Of a stretch of DNA of 64,000 bases, positions 26,159 to 35,184 are shown piece by piece (positions within the stretch are counted from its first letter, which is position 1; every line of letters begins with the position of its first letter). Below the pieces are notes generated by a model, which saw nothing but the letters and a program-made list of their open reading frames with translations, was not told the DNA's origin and did not search any database. Source of the DNA: Jezberella montanilacus. GTDB taxonomy: Bacteria; Pseudomonadota; Gammaproteobacteria; Burkholderiales; Burkholderiaceae_B. A program made the position numbers and the translations under genes. The stretch spans positions 248,001-312,000 of the forward strand of contig NZ_PVTV01000012.1 of NCBI RefSeq assembly GCF_003003055.1, read 5' to 3'.

Positions 26159-28093
26159 ATGTGCGGCATCCTCGGTCTGATCCATCGCCAAGCTGAGTCT
26201 CGCCCGCTACTGTCTGACCGGCTTGTGGCCAAGCTCGCGCACCGCGGGCCCGATGACTCAGGCACCTATAGCGATGCTCACGTTCAGTTTGGCCATACCC
26301 GCCTCTCAATTATCGATCTGACTGCGGCGGGACACCAGCCCATGCTCAGTCATCATGAACGCTACGTGGTGACCTACAACGGTGAGATCTATAACTACCT
26401 TGAATTGAGAGGCGAGCTCGAAGCGCAGGGGGTCAGCTTTACCAGCCATTCTGATACTGAAGTGCTACTGGCCGCTTACGAGGCGTGGGGGTCGGCTTGC
26501 GTCAAGCGGTTTGTGGGCATGTTCGCCTTCGTCATTTGGGATAAGCAGGCACAGACCGCTTTTATTGCCCGTGATCGTTGCGGCGAAAAACCTTTGTTTT
26601 ATCAATTCAACGAGCACCGATTAACGTTTGCCTCTGAACTCAAAGGGCTGTTGCCTTTGCTCGCCGAGCGACCAGCGCTCAACCCGGTTGCCATCGACCA
26701 GTACCTGCACTATCAGTTCATCCCTGAGCCTGCGACCTTGTTGCACGGTGTGCATAAACTAGCTGCAGGGCACACGATGACCTTGTCGCTCGCTGACTGG
26801 CGAGTCGACCCGCAGCGCTACTGGGATGTCGAGGCGGTCGCTGAACCAATTGTCAGACCAAAAAGCAAGACAGATATTCTTGCTGAAATCAAAGCCAGTC
26901 TGACGTCTGCCGTCAACATGACGTTGCGCGCCGATGTTCCTGTAGGTGTCGCGCTGTCAGGTGGGATTGACTCAGGGGCAATTGCAGCGCTCGCTCAACA
27001 AAGTAACCCACAGCCAATGCACGCCTTCTGTGTTGGCTATCCAGGTCGCCCACATTATGATGAACGTGCGCAGGCTCGTGAATTGGCAACCTCGCTGGGG
27101 ATGATTGTCCATGAGGTCGAGTTGCCCGTCGAGAGCTTTGTTGATTTCTTCCCAGAACTCGTGAGCATCATGGATGAGCCGATTGCTGATCCGGCCGCTT
27201 TTGGGCATTACTCTGTGCCTAAAGCAGCTGCCGATCAAGGCATCAAAGTGTTGCTGTCGGGGATTGGGGGCGACGAACTGTTCTGGGGCTATCCCTATGT
27301 GACCGAGGCGGTCAGGCTTAACCAGTTGGCTGCTGATCATCCGACACTGCTTCGCTTTGCCCGCTGGGTAGGCTCGGCCGGGGCGCATCAATTCTTATTG
27401 AAAGTGTCTTATTACCCTCGGGCGCATCCAGCCCTTCGCCATTGGGCAGATATCTTGCAGAAATTGGGTGACCCTCGCCAGCCGCCTGAGCAATTGCTGT
27501 ATTACCTCTTGCATCCCGATTTCGCCGGGGCGTATCCCTTAACCAAAGCTGTTTACGGTGAGGCGATGCGTGCTGTTAATCAGCAGACTTTGTTTGAACC
27601 CACCGCACACCGACAACCCGCTCGAGATCAAATACCCGCAGCGATCATCCGCCTATTGTTTGATACCTGGTTGACGTCAAACTGCTTGTCGTTAGGTGAT
27701 CGGGTCGGCATGGCCGTCGGGGTAGAAACGCGCATGCCGTTTCTCGATGCTAACTTGATTAAAACCGTCATGTCACTCAGAGCGGTTGAACCTGACCAAG
27801 CGCTAGGCCAGAAGGCCTGGCTGCGTGAAGCACTCAAAGGCGTTTTGCCGGATGCGGTGTTATCGCGCCCCAAAGCGGGTTTTCAGCCACCGGTGCATCA
27901 ATGGCTGACGGGCGTAATCCAGGCCTATGGTGATCAATTGCGCACGGGGCAGCTCGTTGAGTGCGGTGTCCTTCTTCGCGACAAAGTGGATGACCTGCTG
28001 GCAACGACGAAGGCGCAGGGCTGGCATGGCTTGTTTTTCACTTATAAATTGGTGCTGCTTGAGATGTGGTACCAGCAGGTGGTCGCTCGATGA
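26159..28093 (+). CDS. asnB: AsnB-like glutamine-dependent amidotransferase
   Basis: 644 residues, the usual length of class II glutamine amidotransferase / asparagine synthase proteins. The nucleophile Cys2 follows the initiator (MCGILGL), the glutaminase domain shows RGPDDSG and YNGEIYNYLE, and the synthase domain has the ATP P-loop SGGIDSG (267-273) and LSGIGGDELFWGY. In polysaccharide loci such proteins often amidate uronic acids or act in amino-sugar steps; UDP-GlcA from ugd makes uronamide formation plausible. True asparagine synthesis is the alternative. One base separates it from the preceding gene, and its stop overlaps the next start. Confidence 0.88.
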   Translation: MCGILGLIHRQAESRPLLSDRLVAKLAHRGPDDSGTYSDAHVQFGHTRLSIIDLTAAGHQPMLSHHERYVVTYNGEIYNYLELRGELEAQGVSFTSHSDTEVLLAAYEAWGSACVKRFVGMFAFVIWDKQAQTAFIARDRCGEKPLFYQFNEHRLTFASELKGLLPLLAERPALNPVAIDQYLHYQFIPEPATLLHGVHKLAAGHTMTLSLADWRVDPQRYWDVEAVAEPIVRPKSKTDILAEIKASLTSAVNMTLRADVPVGVALSGGIDSGAIAALAQQSNPQPMHAFCVGYPGRPHYDERAQARELATSLGMIVHEVELPVESFVDFFPELVSIMDEPIADPAAFGHYSVPKAAADQGIKVLLSGIGGDELFWGYPYVTEAVRLNQLAADHPTLLRFARWVGSAGAHQFLLKVSYYPRAHPALRHWADILQKLGDPRQPPEQLLYYLLHPDFAGAYPLTKAVYGEAMRAVNQQTLFEPTAHRQPARDQIPAAIIRLLFDTWLTSNCLSLGDRVGMAVGVETRMPFLDANLIKTVMSLRAVEPDQALGQKAWLREALKGVLPDAVLSRPKAGFQPPVHQWLTGVIQAYGDQLRTGQLVECGVLLRDKVDDLLATTKAQGWHGLFFTYKLVLLEMWYQQVVAR

Positions 28094-29349
28094 ACCGATC
28101 TGCACCGGTCATTTTGCTCTACAACCCGATCTCTGGACACGGGCATCTCGATTCATGGAACGCTCTCTTTGTGTCGCTCTTGCTCAAGGCTGACTGGCGG
28201 GTTATCGCAGCCACCCCGGATACGGCTGATTTAATCGCCAGGCTGCAGATCAAGGGGCAAGCGGATTCACCAAACTTGCAGGTGCTGGATTGGGCTGTCT
28301 CACCGCGCACGCTGAGCGAGCGAGTTTGGGGTCGCGTGCTTCGCGCTTTGAAGCCTCTCTTGAATGCGCGGTTGAAACATTTGTTGGGTGCCGATCCAGA
28401 CACCCCCGGCCATGATCCGAGGTTTCTCAACCCAGATGATTTCGCTAAACGGCTTGCGGCGTTCAGAAGACAATGTCGCTGGTCACCCACCCTGGTGTTC
28501 AACATGTATATGGACATGTATCCGACGACACGCCAAAGCTGGCAGCGGTTTGACTCAGCTCGCATGCTGCCTTGGGCGGGGATTCGTTTCGTGCCAACCG
28601 TCGACGGCAGCGAAGCTTATTACGACTTGCCTTCCTTTGCGGGTATGTGCTTTTTGGATGAGCGCGTCCGAGATCAATACCTCTACGCCTTGCCACGCAA
28701 GTGCTTCGCGTACTTGCCAGACATCACAGAGAGCAAACTGCCAGAGGTGCCAACCGCCCTCTTGACTGAAATTAAGCAACGCGCCCGAGGTCGCAATATT
28801 GTTTTCCTGGGGGGAACCCTCGGGGGTAACAAAAATCTGGCGCGCTGGTATCAACTGATTGCGGTCATGGATGCCGGACAGTGGTTTTTTGTGCAGATCG
28901 GCGAGATGTTTGAAAAAACCCTCACCGAAGAGGATGCGCGAGAACTTGCCAAGATCAAGGTGCAATGTCCTGAGAATCTTTTCATTAAGCTTGCCTATTT
29001 GCCAGACGAAGCGCACTTTAACGAAATCATGCAAGCGAGTGACGTGATCTTTGCGGTTTATCGCGATTTCACAATCAGCAGCAACATGCCCGGCAAAGCC
29101 GCTGCGTTTGATAAACCAATATTGGTTGCGAGTGGGCATTTAATGGGTCAGCGAGTGCTGCAATATGATATCGGGATGGCGGTTGACGAGAACGACGTGC
29201 CCGCCATGCAAGCGGCCCTGGTCGCACTTGTTAACCAGTCGCCTTGTCGTCAGGCACAGTTCGACCTCTATAGAAAAGATTTCAGTAGCGACGCCTTGGG
29301 TAAGCACTTGATGAAGTTTTTAACCGACTGTATGCACAAACCAACCTGA
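28090..29349 (+). CDS. GT-B-like putative glycosyltransferase of a poorly characterised family, copy 1 of 2
   Basis: 419 residues. N-terminus VILLYNPISGHGHLDSWNAL, then a central MYMDMYPTT region, and a C-terminal half with NIVFLGGTLGGNKNLARWY, YLPDEAHFNEIMQASDVIF and the SNMPGKAAAFDKPILV donor-site-like stretch, as expected for GT-B retaining transferases. I do not recognise a named CAZy family. It is a paralogue of 30652-32007; a GT4 gene lies between them. ATG 28090 overlaps the asnB stop (ATGA). Glycosyltransferase identity is inferred from fold features and context. Confidence 0.7.
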   Translation: MNRSAPVILLYNPISGHGHLDSWNALFVSLLLKADWRVIAATPDTADLIARLQIKGQADSPNLQVLDWAVSPRTLSERVWGRVLRALKPLLNARLKHLLGADPDTPGHDPRFLNPDDFAKRLAAFRRQCRWSPTLVFNMYMDMYPTTRQSWQRFDSARMLPWAGIRFVPTVDGSEAYYDLPSFAGMCFLDERVRDQYLYALPRKCFAYLPDITESKLPEVPTALLTEIKQRARGRNIVFLGGTLGGNKNLARWYQLIAVMDAGQWFFVQIGEMFEKTLTEEDARELAKIKVQCPENLFIKLAYLPDEAHFNEIMQASDVIFAVYRDFTISSNMPGKAAAFDKPILVASGHLMGQRVLQYDIGMAVDENDVPAMQAALVALVNQSPCRQAQFDLYRKDFSSDALGKHLMKFLTDCMHKPT

Positions 29350-29368
29350 TCACCGCTTGGATAAACAG

Positions 29369-30655
29369 ATGAAAGTCTTGCAACTCTCGACCGATGATTT
29401 CAGTGGAGGCGCCTCGCGGGCCGCTTACCGCTTGCACACGGCCTTGTTGCAATGTGGTGTTGATAGTCGCATGCGGGTATTGACCCACCAGACGGCGAAT
29501 GACCGGGTGATTGCAGGCAAAGGGCCGCGCAGTTTCAGTCAGAAAGTCAAAAACAAATTACAGCAGAAGTGGCGTGACTTTGACCGCCGTCAATTCAAGA
29601 GCACTAACACCATCATGCATTCGTTTGGTGACGAAAGTGCTTACGTCGTGGCTGAGATCAATGAGAGCGATGCCGACGTCGTCAACTTGCACTGGGTGGC
29701 CAATCTGCTATCCATTGAAGATATCGGCCGCATTCGCAAACCGATTGTCTGGACGTTGCACGACATGTGGGCGTTTTGTGGTGGTGAGCATGTGGTGTTC
29801 GATGAACAGGCTGAGGCTCGTTTCAGGGTGGGTTATCGACCTGACAACCGGCCAAGGGGTGAGTCTGGCCCTGATCTGAATCGCCAGACCTGGGAGCGCA
29901 AGCGCAAGGCCTGGTCGAACCAGACGTTCAACATTGTCACACCAGGACATTGGATGGCAGGTTGCGTCGGTGATAGTGCCTTGTTAGGGCATCAACCGGT
30001 GCGTGTGATCCCTAACCCGCTCGAGCTCAAGCACCTCTGGCACCCGATTGATAAGACCTTTGCTCGGGCCGTCTTAGGGTTAGCCCAAGACAAGCAGTAC
30101 GTATTGTCAGGTTCTGCGGGCGGGATGGCGCAGCTCAAGGGCGAAGACTTGCTGCGCGATGCTTTGATGGCGTTAAAAAAGACAGGGCAAGTCGTGCCAG
30201 ATTTGTTGATCTTTGGTCAGCATCGTCCAGCACTTGCACAGGAGTGGCCGTGCAAGGTGCACTGGTTAGGCCGAGTCAATGACGATTCCGTCATGCGATT
30301 GATCTACGCCGCCGCAGACGTGATGGCGGTGCCGTCTCGGCTAGATAACTTGCCCAACACGGCGATTGAAGCGCATGCCTGTGGCATACCGGTGGTGGCT
30401 TTCAACATTGGTGGGTTACCGGATATCGTTGAACATCAGCAAAGCGGCTGGTTGGCGCCTGCCTTTGACACTGACAGTTTGGCGCATGGGATGACCTGGA
30501 TACTTCAGGACCCGGCGCGCTGGTTGCAGCTATCGTCTCATGCGCGTCAGCTGGTTGAGCAACGCTTCGCCCCCGAGGTTGTGGTGCGTCAGTATCTTGA
30601 GGTCTATCAAACTGCTGTCACCAGTTATGCAAAGCAGTCGTCCGAGCACCGATGA
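29369..30655 (+). CDS. GT4 family glycosyltransferase
   Basis: 428 residues. The start MKVLQLSTDDF followed by GGASRAAYRLHTALL is typical of WcaC-like GT4 enzymes; WTLHDMWAFCGGEHV is the usual mid-domain motif, and the donor-binding C-terminal domain has PSRLDNLPNTAIEAHACG. The ATG at 29369 is chosen over a TTG at 29357 because it begins the canonical beta-strand. It sits between two paralogous GT-B-like genes and overlaps the second by four bases. Sugar specificity unknown. Confidence 0.88.
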   Translation: MKVLQLSTDDFSGGASRAAYRLHTALLQCGVDSRMRVLTHQTANDRVIAGKGPRSFSQKVKNKLQQKWRDFDRRQFKSTNTIMHSFGDESAYVVAEINESDADVVNLHWVANLLSIEDIGRIRKPIVWTLHDMWAFCGGEHVVFDEQAEARFRVGYRPDNRPRGESGPDLNRQTWERKRKAWSNQTFNIVTPGHWMAGCVGDSALLGHQPVRVIPNPLELKHLWHPIDKTFARAVLGLAQDKQYVLSGSAGGMAQLKGEDLLRDALMALKKTGQVVPDLLIFGQHRPALAQEWPCKVHWLGRVNDDSVMRLIYAAADVMAVPSRLDNLPNTAIEAHACGIPVVAFNIGGLPDIVEHQQSGWLAPAFDTDSLAHGMTWILQDPARWLQLSSHARQLVEQRFAPEVVVRQYLEVYQTAVTSYAKQSSEHR

Positions 30656-32007
30656 ATCCCGACGGCTATATCCTTGTCTATAACCCCATCTCGAACGAAG
30701 GGCACTTGGATTCTTGGCATGTGCTGTTTGTCGACATGTTGCGACAAGCGGGATGGCGTGTAATTGCCGTATCGACAGATCCTCGTGCTTTGCGAGCAAA
30801 ATTGTTAGCAAAAGGGCTAGAGCCGTCGGATGCGTTGGTTGTTTTTGAAGCAAAGCAACACCACGCAACCCAAGCCTCGATGATGCGACAGGCCTGGCAA
30901 GCGTTGAATACTGGCTATGACAAAGTGCGGTATCAAGGCAGACCTAAGACTCTGACGCAGCATGGTCATCGCTTAGGCATACTCTTCGCGCATCGTGTGG
31001 TTGGGATCGTTCACAGCGCCTATCGACGCTTTCGCCTGGGTCGACAGGCCTTGCCATCCTCGGACGAAGCTCAGCCTAGAACTGAATCGGTCTTGCAGCC
31101 GGCGCAGTTTGCCGCTGCTGTGAACGAGGTCCTTACTCACTATCCTGGGCAGGTCAGTCACGTACTGAATATGTATATTGATGCCTACCGGATCGACGAA
31201 GAGGCTTGGCGCGACGTCGACTTCATCGAATCGACGCCGTGGTCAGCGGTTTGCATCACGCCAGGGGCCGAGCCGGTCGAGGCGTATTACCAAAAACCAA
31301 ACTACCGCGGCACCTGCTTTTTGGATGAACTGGTTTGCAACCATTATCAGCAGACACTACCTGACCGGCATTTTGAATATATGCCTGATATTGCCGATGT
31401 CGATTTGCCGGCGACGCGTACTGCGTTAACCCAACAAATTATCGCCCAAGCGGCAGGCCGCAAAATTGTGTTTCTGGGTGGCTCAATCGGCAAGCAGAAA
31501 AATCTTGCGCGCTGGTATGACGTGATTCGTCGTTTAGATCCGCAAGCTTGGTACTTTGTGCAAATCGGCCGGATTAATCGTAATAATCTCACCCCAGCGG
31601 ATCAACGTGCCTTGGATTCGCTGGTCGTTGATCATCCTGCCAATTTATTTGTTTATCCGGATTATTTGCCGGATGAACGTCATTTCAACGATGTGATGGC
31701 GGCATCAGATATTATTTTTGCTGTCTATCGCGACTTTACGCGAAGCAGCAACATGCTCTCTAAGGCCGCCTATTTTAAGAAGCCCATTCTTGTCTCAGCG
31801 GCCTACTTAATGGGTGAGCGGGTCAGCCGTTATAAAATCGGGCTGGCGGTAGAAGAAGATAGCGTAGACAGTATCTGCGATGGCTTGGCTCAACTGAGTG
31901 CGATCCCCGATCTTGTTGACCATTTTGAAGCCTACCGACAAGACTTTAATCTTGATGTGGCTAGGCAACGATTGTCGCGCTTTATCCAAGCGGGTCTTGC
32001 AAGCTAG
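30652..32007 (+). CDS. GT-B-like putative glycosyltransferase of a poorly characterised family, copy 2 of 2
   Basis: 451 residues. It repeats the landmarks of 28090-29349: YNPISNEGHLDSWHVLFV, KIVFLGGSIGKQKNLARWYD, YLPDERHFNDVMAASDIIFAVYRDFTRS and SNMLSKAAYFKKPILVS. About 30 additional residues lie in the N-terminal half (around residues 75-140). Starts on the last four bases of the GT4 gene (ATGA). The pair could make related linkages on successive residues, or the second copy may have diverged in specificity. No catalytic data can be read from sequence. Confidence 0.7.
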   Translation: MNPDGYILVYNPISNEGHLDSWHVLFVDMLRQAGWRVIAVSTDPRALRAKLLAKGLEPSDALVVFEAKQHHATQASMMRQAWQALNTGYDKVRYQGRPKTLTQHGHRLGILFAHRVVGIVHSAYRRFRLGRQALPSSDEAQPRTESVLQPAQFAAAVNEVLTHYPGQVSHVLNMYIDAYRIDEEAWRDVDFIESTPWSAVCITPGAEPVEAYYQKPNYRGTCFLDELVCNHYQQTLPDRHFEYMPDIADVDLPATRTALTQQIIAQAAGRKIVFLGGSIGKQKNLARWYDVIRRLDPQAWYFVQIGRINRNNLTPADQRALDSLVVDHPANLFVYPDYLPDERHFNDVMAASDIIFAVYRDFTRSSNMLSKAAYFKKPILVSAAYLMGERVSRYKIGLAVEEDSVDSICDGLAQLSAIPDLVDHFEAYRQDFNLDVARQRLSRFIQAGLAS

Positions 32008-32031
32008 GCACGCCGATTCAAATACAAAGGC

Positions 32032-32958
32032 ATGATGTCAGACTTTCAACTCAATACTCCCGTTGCGCTCATCATCTTTAATCGCCCCGATACGACTGCA
32101 CGGGTGTTTAAAGAGATTGCGAAGGCCAGACCACCTAAGTTGTTGGTGGTCGCTGACGGGCCGCGCAGCAATCGTTTGGGCGAAGCAGAAAGATGTCAAC
32201 AAACCCGCGCCATCATCGAGCAGGTCGATTGGCCTTGCGAGGTATTGACCAATTTTGCCGATGCCAATATGGGCTGCAAGATGCGGGTGTCGAGTGGAAT
32301 CGACTGGATTTTCGAAATGGTGGAAGAGGCCATTATCCTTGAGGATGATTGTTTACCTGAACCCACCTTCTTTCGGTTTTGCGAAGAGATGCTGAGCCGC
32401 TATCGTGAAGATGACCGTGTCAGTATGGTGTCAGGCGGCAATTTGCAGTTTGGTCGTCAGCGGGGCTCGGCAAGCTACTATTTCTCGCGTTACACCCATA
32501 TCTGGGGTTGGGCGTCATGGCGCAGAGCCTGGAAGCACTATGATCGCGACCTCACCCTCTGGCCAAAGTACAGGGATGAAGGTTGGCTTGAAACGACCTT
32601 CTCAAGCAAGGGCGAGCAGGCCTACTGGCGCAATTCTTTTGAGGCGGTTCACAATGGCAGCCTGGATACTTGGGATTGCTCGTGGACGTTTACCTGTCTG
32701 TTGAAGGGCATGCTGCAGGTTGCCCCCAATGTCAATCTGATCTCTAACATCGGTTTTGGGCCTGAGGCGACACACACCCAAGTGGTTGGCATCCATGCGA
32801 ATATGGCGACCGAACCGATGATCTTCCCGTTGATTCACCCTGATGCAGTTTTACAAGACTGCAAAGGCGATCAATTCATTGCCGATGATCAAATCGCACC
32901 GTCTTTTGCCAAGCGCCAGTGGCGTCGTATCAAAAGACATCTCTTACGGATGCGTTGA
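32032..32958 (+). CDS. Putative GT-A-like glycosyltransferase (HlpA-like), copy 3 of 3
   Basis: 308 residues with FNRPDTTARVFKEI, DWPCEVLTNFADANMGCK and the acidic E104-D105-D106 motif in IILEDDCLPEPTFF, as in copies 1 and 2. It keeps the tryptophan-rich IWGWASWRRAWKHYD segment. It is the most divergent copy (GGNLQFGRQRGS where the others have GNNFQ). Start ATG 32032 or 32035. It is followed with no gap by a GT4 gene. Confidence 0.82.
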   Translation: MMSDFQLNTPVALIIFNRPDTTARVFKEIAKARPPKLLVVADGPRSNRLGEAERCQQTRAIIEQVDWPCEVLTNFADANMGCKMRVSSGIDWIFEMVEEAIILEDDCLPEPTFFRFCEEMLSRYREDDRVSMVSGGNLQFGRQRGSASYYFSRYTHIWGWASWRRAWKHYDRDLTLWPKYRDEGWLETTFSSKGEQAYWRNSFEAVHNGSLDTWDCSWTFTCLLKGMLQVAPNVNLISNIGFGPEATHTQVVGIHANMATEPMIFPLIHPDAVLQDCKGDQFIADDQIAPSFAKRQWRRIKRHLLRMR

Positions 32959-34095
32959 ATGCGAATCGCATTTGATCATCAGGCCTTTTGCTTGCAACGT
33001 ACTGGTGGCGTGTCCCGCTATTTTTGCGAGCTGGCGAGAGCAATGCAACAGCCAGCAGATTGCTTGAAAATTTTCGCCCCTGTTTACCGAAATGTCTATT
33101 TACGTGAATTACCGCGGACGATCGTGCGCGGCATAGCGGTGACCGACTACCCCCCCTATACGGCTTCAATTTGCACGAGTTTGAACGGCCGCTTGGCCTC
33201 TGCCCTGATTGAGAGTTGGCAGCCTGACATCATTCATGAGACGTATTACAGCAACAGGCGCAGCGGTTCAAAAAAGGCGCCCACCGTCTTGTCTGTCTTT
33301 GACATGATCAGTGAGCTTGGACTAATGGGCGATACGTGCTCAAGCGCTGATTTAAAAAGTAGCCCTAAATATCAAGCAGTACATCGAGCAGATCATGTCA
33401 TTTGTATATCTCATTCGACACAAAGGGATTTGATCCGTCTGTTTGACGTACCATCTGCTAAAACCTCAGTTATCCATCTTGGTTGCGATGCGTTTCACGC
33501 TAACGAAGCGCAAAAGGTAGATCGAACCTACATAGGCACCATGGGGCAACCAAAGCCTTATTTACTCTACGTTGGCTTGAGAGGCGCCTACAAGAATTTC
33601 GCTCGCTTGCTAGAGGCGTACGCTAACTCTAAGCGACTATCGAGCGACTTCAATCTTGTTGCGTTTGGCTCAGCCCCGTTTACGACCGCAGAAACAGCCA
33701 AGATCAACGCGCTCGGTCTATCTTTGGATCAAGTGCAGCACAGCGGCGGCTCGGACGACGATCTTGTCCAGCTTTATCGCAATGCCTCGGCGTTCGTCTA
33801 TCCGTCTCTTTATGAAGGCTTTGGCTTGCCGCCACTTGAGGCAATGGCGCAGGGCTGTCCTGTTGTGAGCAGTAACACCAGTTCAATGCCAGAGGTGATT
33901 GGCGATGCGGCAGAATATTTTGATCCACACCAAGCGGATTACATCAGCGCAGCGATTGAACGAGTGGTCTACTGGTCTGAGAGGCGCGAAGATTTGATAC
34001 TTAAGGGCAGGTTACGATCGAGCATGTTTGATTGGGCTCGTTGTGCGTCAGAGACCAGGCATCTGTATCAGACTATCGTATCAGGATCAAAGTAA
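32959..34095 (+). CDS. GT4 family glycosyltransferase
   Basis: 378 residues. [20 protein letters not shown] is a typical GT4 opening (GGVSR acceptor loop), [13 protein letters not shown] marks the domain linker, and the C-terminal domain carries [19 protein letters not shown] with the donor-binding glutamates. Translation starts directly at the end of the previous stop codon, so coupling is likely. Mannosyl- or rhamnosyl-type activity is common in this group, but cannot be assigned here. Confidence 0.9.
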   Translation: MRIAFDHQAFCLQRTGGVSRYFCELARAMQQPADCLKIFAPVYRNVYLRELPRTIVRGIAVTDYPPYTASICTSLNGRLASALIESWQPDIIHETYYSNRRSGSKKAPTVLSVFDMISELGLMGDTCSSADLKSSPKYQAVHRADHVICISHSTQRDLIRLFDVPSAKTSVIHLGCDAFHANEAQKVDRTYIGTMGQPKPYLLYVGLRGAYKNFARLLEAYANSKRLSSDFNLVAFGSAPFTTAETAKINALGLSLDQVQHSGGSDDDLVQLYRNASAFVYPSLYEGFGLPPLEAMAQGCPVVSSNTSSMPEVIGDAAEYFDPHQADYISAAIERVVYWSERREDLILKGRLRSSMFDWARCASETRHLYQTIVSGSK

Positions 34096-34101
34096 AACTC
34101 G

Positions 34102-35184
34102 ATGAACATACTTTATCTATACACCGAAATCATGGGCTATAACCTGCCCATTTTTGCCCAGTTAGTCCGTGAATATGGGGCCACCGTTCACGTGATCAGG
34201 TGGACAAACAACAAGTTGACCCCCTTTGTTCCAGCGACGATCGAGGGTGTTAACTATCACGATCGATCGTCGTTTTCGCCTAAAACGCTGCTCGAATTTG
34301 CCAGTAACCTAAAGCCGGTTGTCGCTTATATCTCAGGATGGCAGGATAAGGGCTATCTGCCCGTGGCGCGCTTGCTGAAGCAGCAAGGGACGCCAGTCGT
34401 CATGGGTCTGGATAGTCAGTGGTTTGGTAATCTGAGGCAGCAAATCGGCGCCCGACTTATTCGGCACTGGTATAAGGAACGCTATTTTTCTTTCGCTTGG
34501 GTGCCGGGCCCATTGCAGTATGAGTACGCTGCGAGGATTGGTTTTACAAAAAACGAAATCATTGGCAATCTTTTATCTGGCAACACTGAGCTGTTCTCAC
34601 AAGCGGCAACAAGCTTGACAGATGCCAAGCAGTGTTTATACCCCAAGCAATTTTTATATGTTGGGCGGTTTGCCAAAGCAAAAGGGATTGATATCTTGCT
34701 CGAAGCTTATGTCCGCTATCGATCTACCTATCATGGCACCTGGAAATTAAAGTGTGTGGGCAATGGCCCTATGGATGCAGAGCTTTTGCAAGCACAAAAA
34801 AACGACTCGGCTATTTCAATCGAACCGTTTGCAGAGCAGTCTGCCCTCGTTAGTTATGCCGAACAGTCTGGGGCATTTATTTTGCCGAGTCGTTATGAAC
34901 CCTGGGGGGTTGTTGCGCACGAATTTGCTTGTGCAGGCTTGCCATTGATCCTGTCAGATCAAGTTGGTTCAAAATTGCAGTTTTTGATTAAGCACTACAA
35001 CGGTGATGGTTTTAGCGATCACGCGGTTGACCAGCTTGCTGAAGCCATGCATCGCCTGTCCTCACAGAGCGATGAGCAGCTCATTCAAATGGGCCAACGA
35101 AGTGCGCAACTGGCATCAACACTGAGTCCTGAAATTGCTACTTCGAGTTTGATGTCTGTCGTCAAGGATTCGGTTCATGAGTGA
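34102..35184 (+). CDS. GT4 family glycosyltransferase
   Basis: 360 residues. The N-terminal domain is less typical, beginning MNILYLYTEIMGYNLPIFAQ with a short acceptor domain; the C-terminal domain is classical GT4, with FLYVGRFAKAKGIDILLEAY and PSRYEPWGVVAHEFACAGLP (donor-binding E-x7-E). It follows six bases after one GT4 gene and overlaps the next by eight. Specificity unknown. Confidence 0.86.
   Translation: MNILYLYTEIMGYNLPIFAQLVREYGATVHVIRWTNNKLTPFVPATIEGVNYHDRSSFSPKTLLEFASNLKPVVAYISGWQDKGYLPVARLLKQQGTPVVMGLDSQWFGNLRQQIGARLIRHWYKERYFSFAWVPGPLQYEYAARIGFTKNEIIGNLLSGNTELFSQAATSLTDAKQCLYPKQFLYVGRFAKAKGIDILLEAYVRYRSTYHGTWKLKCVGNGPMDAELLQAQKNDSAISIEPFAEQSALVSYAEQSGAFILPSRYEPWGVVAHEFACAGLPLILSDQVGSKLQFLIKHYNGDGFSDHAVDQLAEAMHRLSSQSDEQLIQMGQRSAQLASTLSPEIATSSLMSVVKDSVHE

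Noticed and set aside
28555-29139. A 194-codon open frame on the minus strand
   Set aside because: It is the antisense of the GT-B-like gene 28090-29349; its product has no recognisable motif and no ribosome site.
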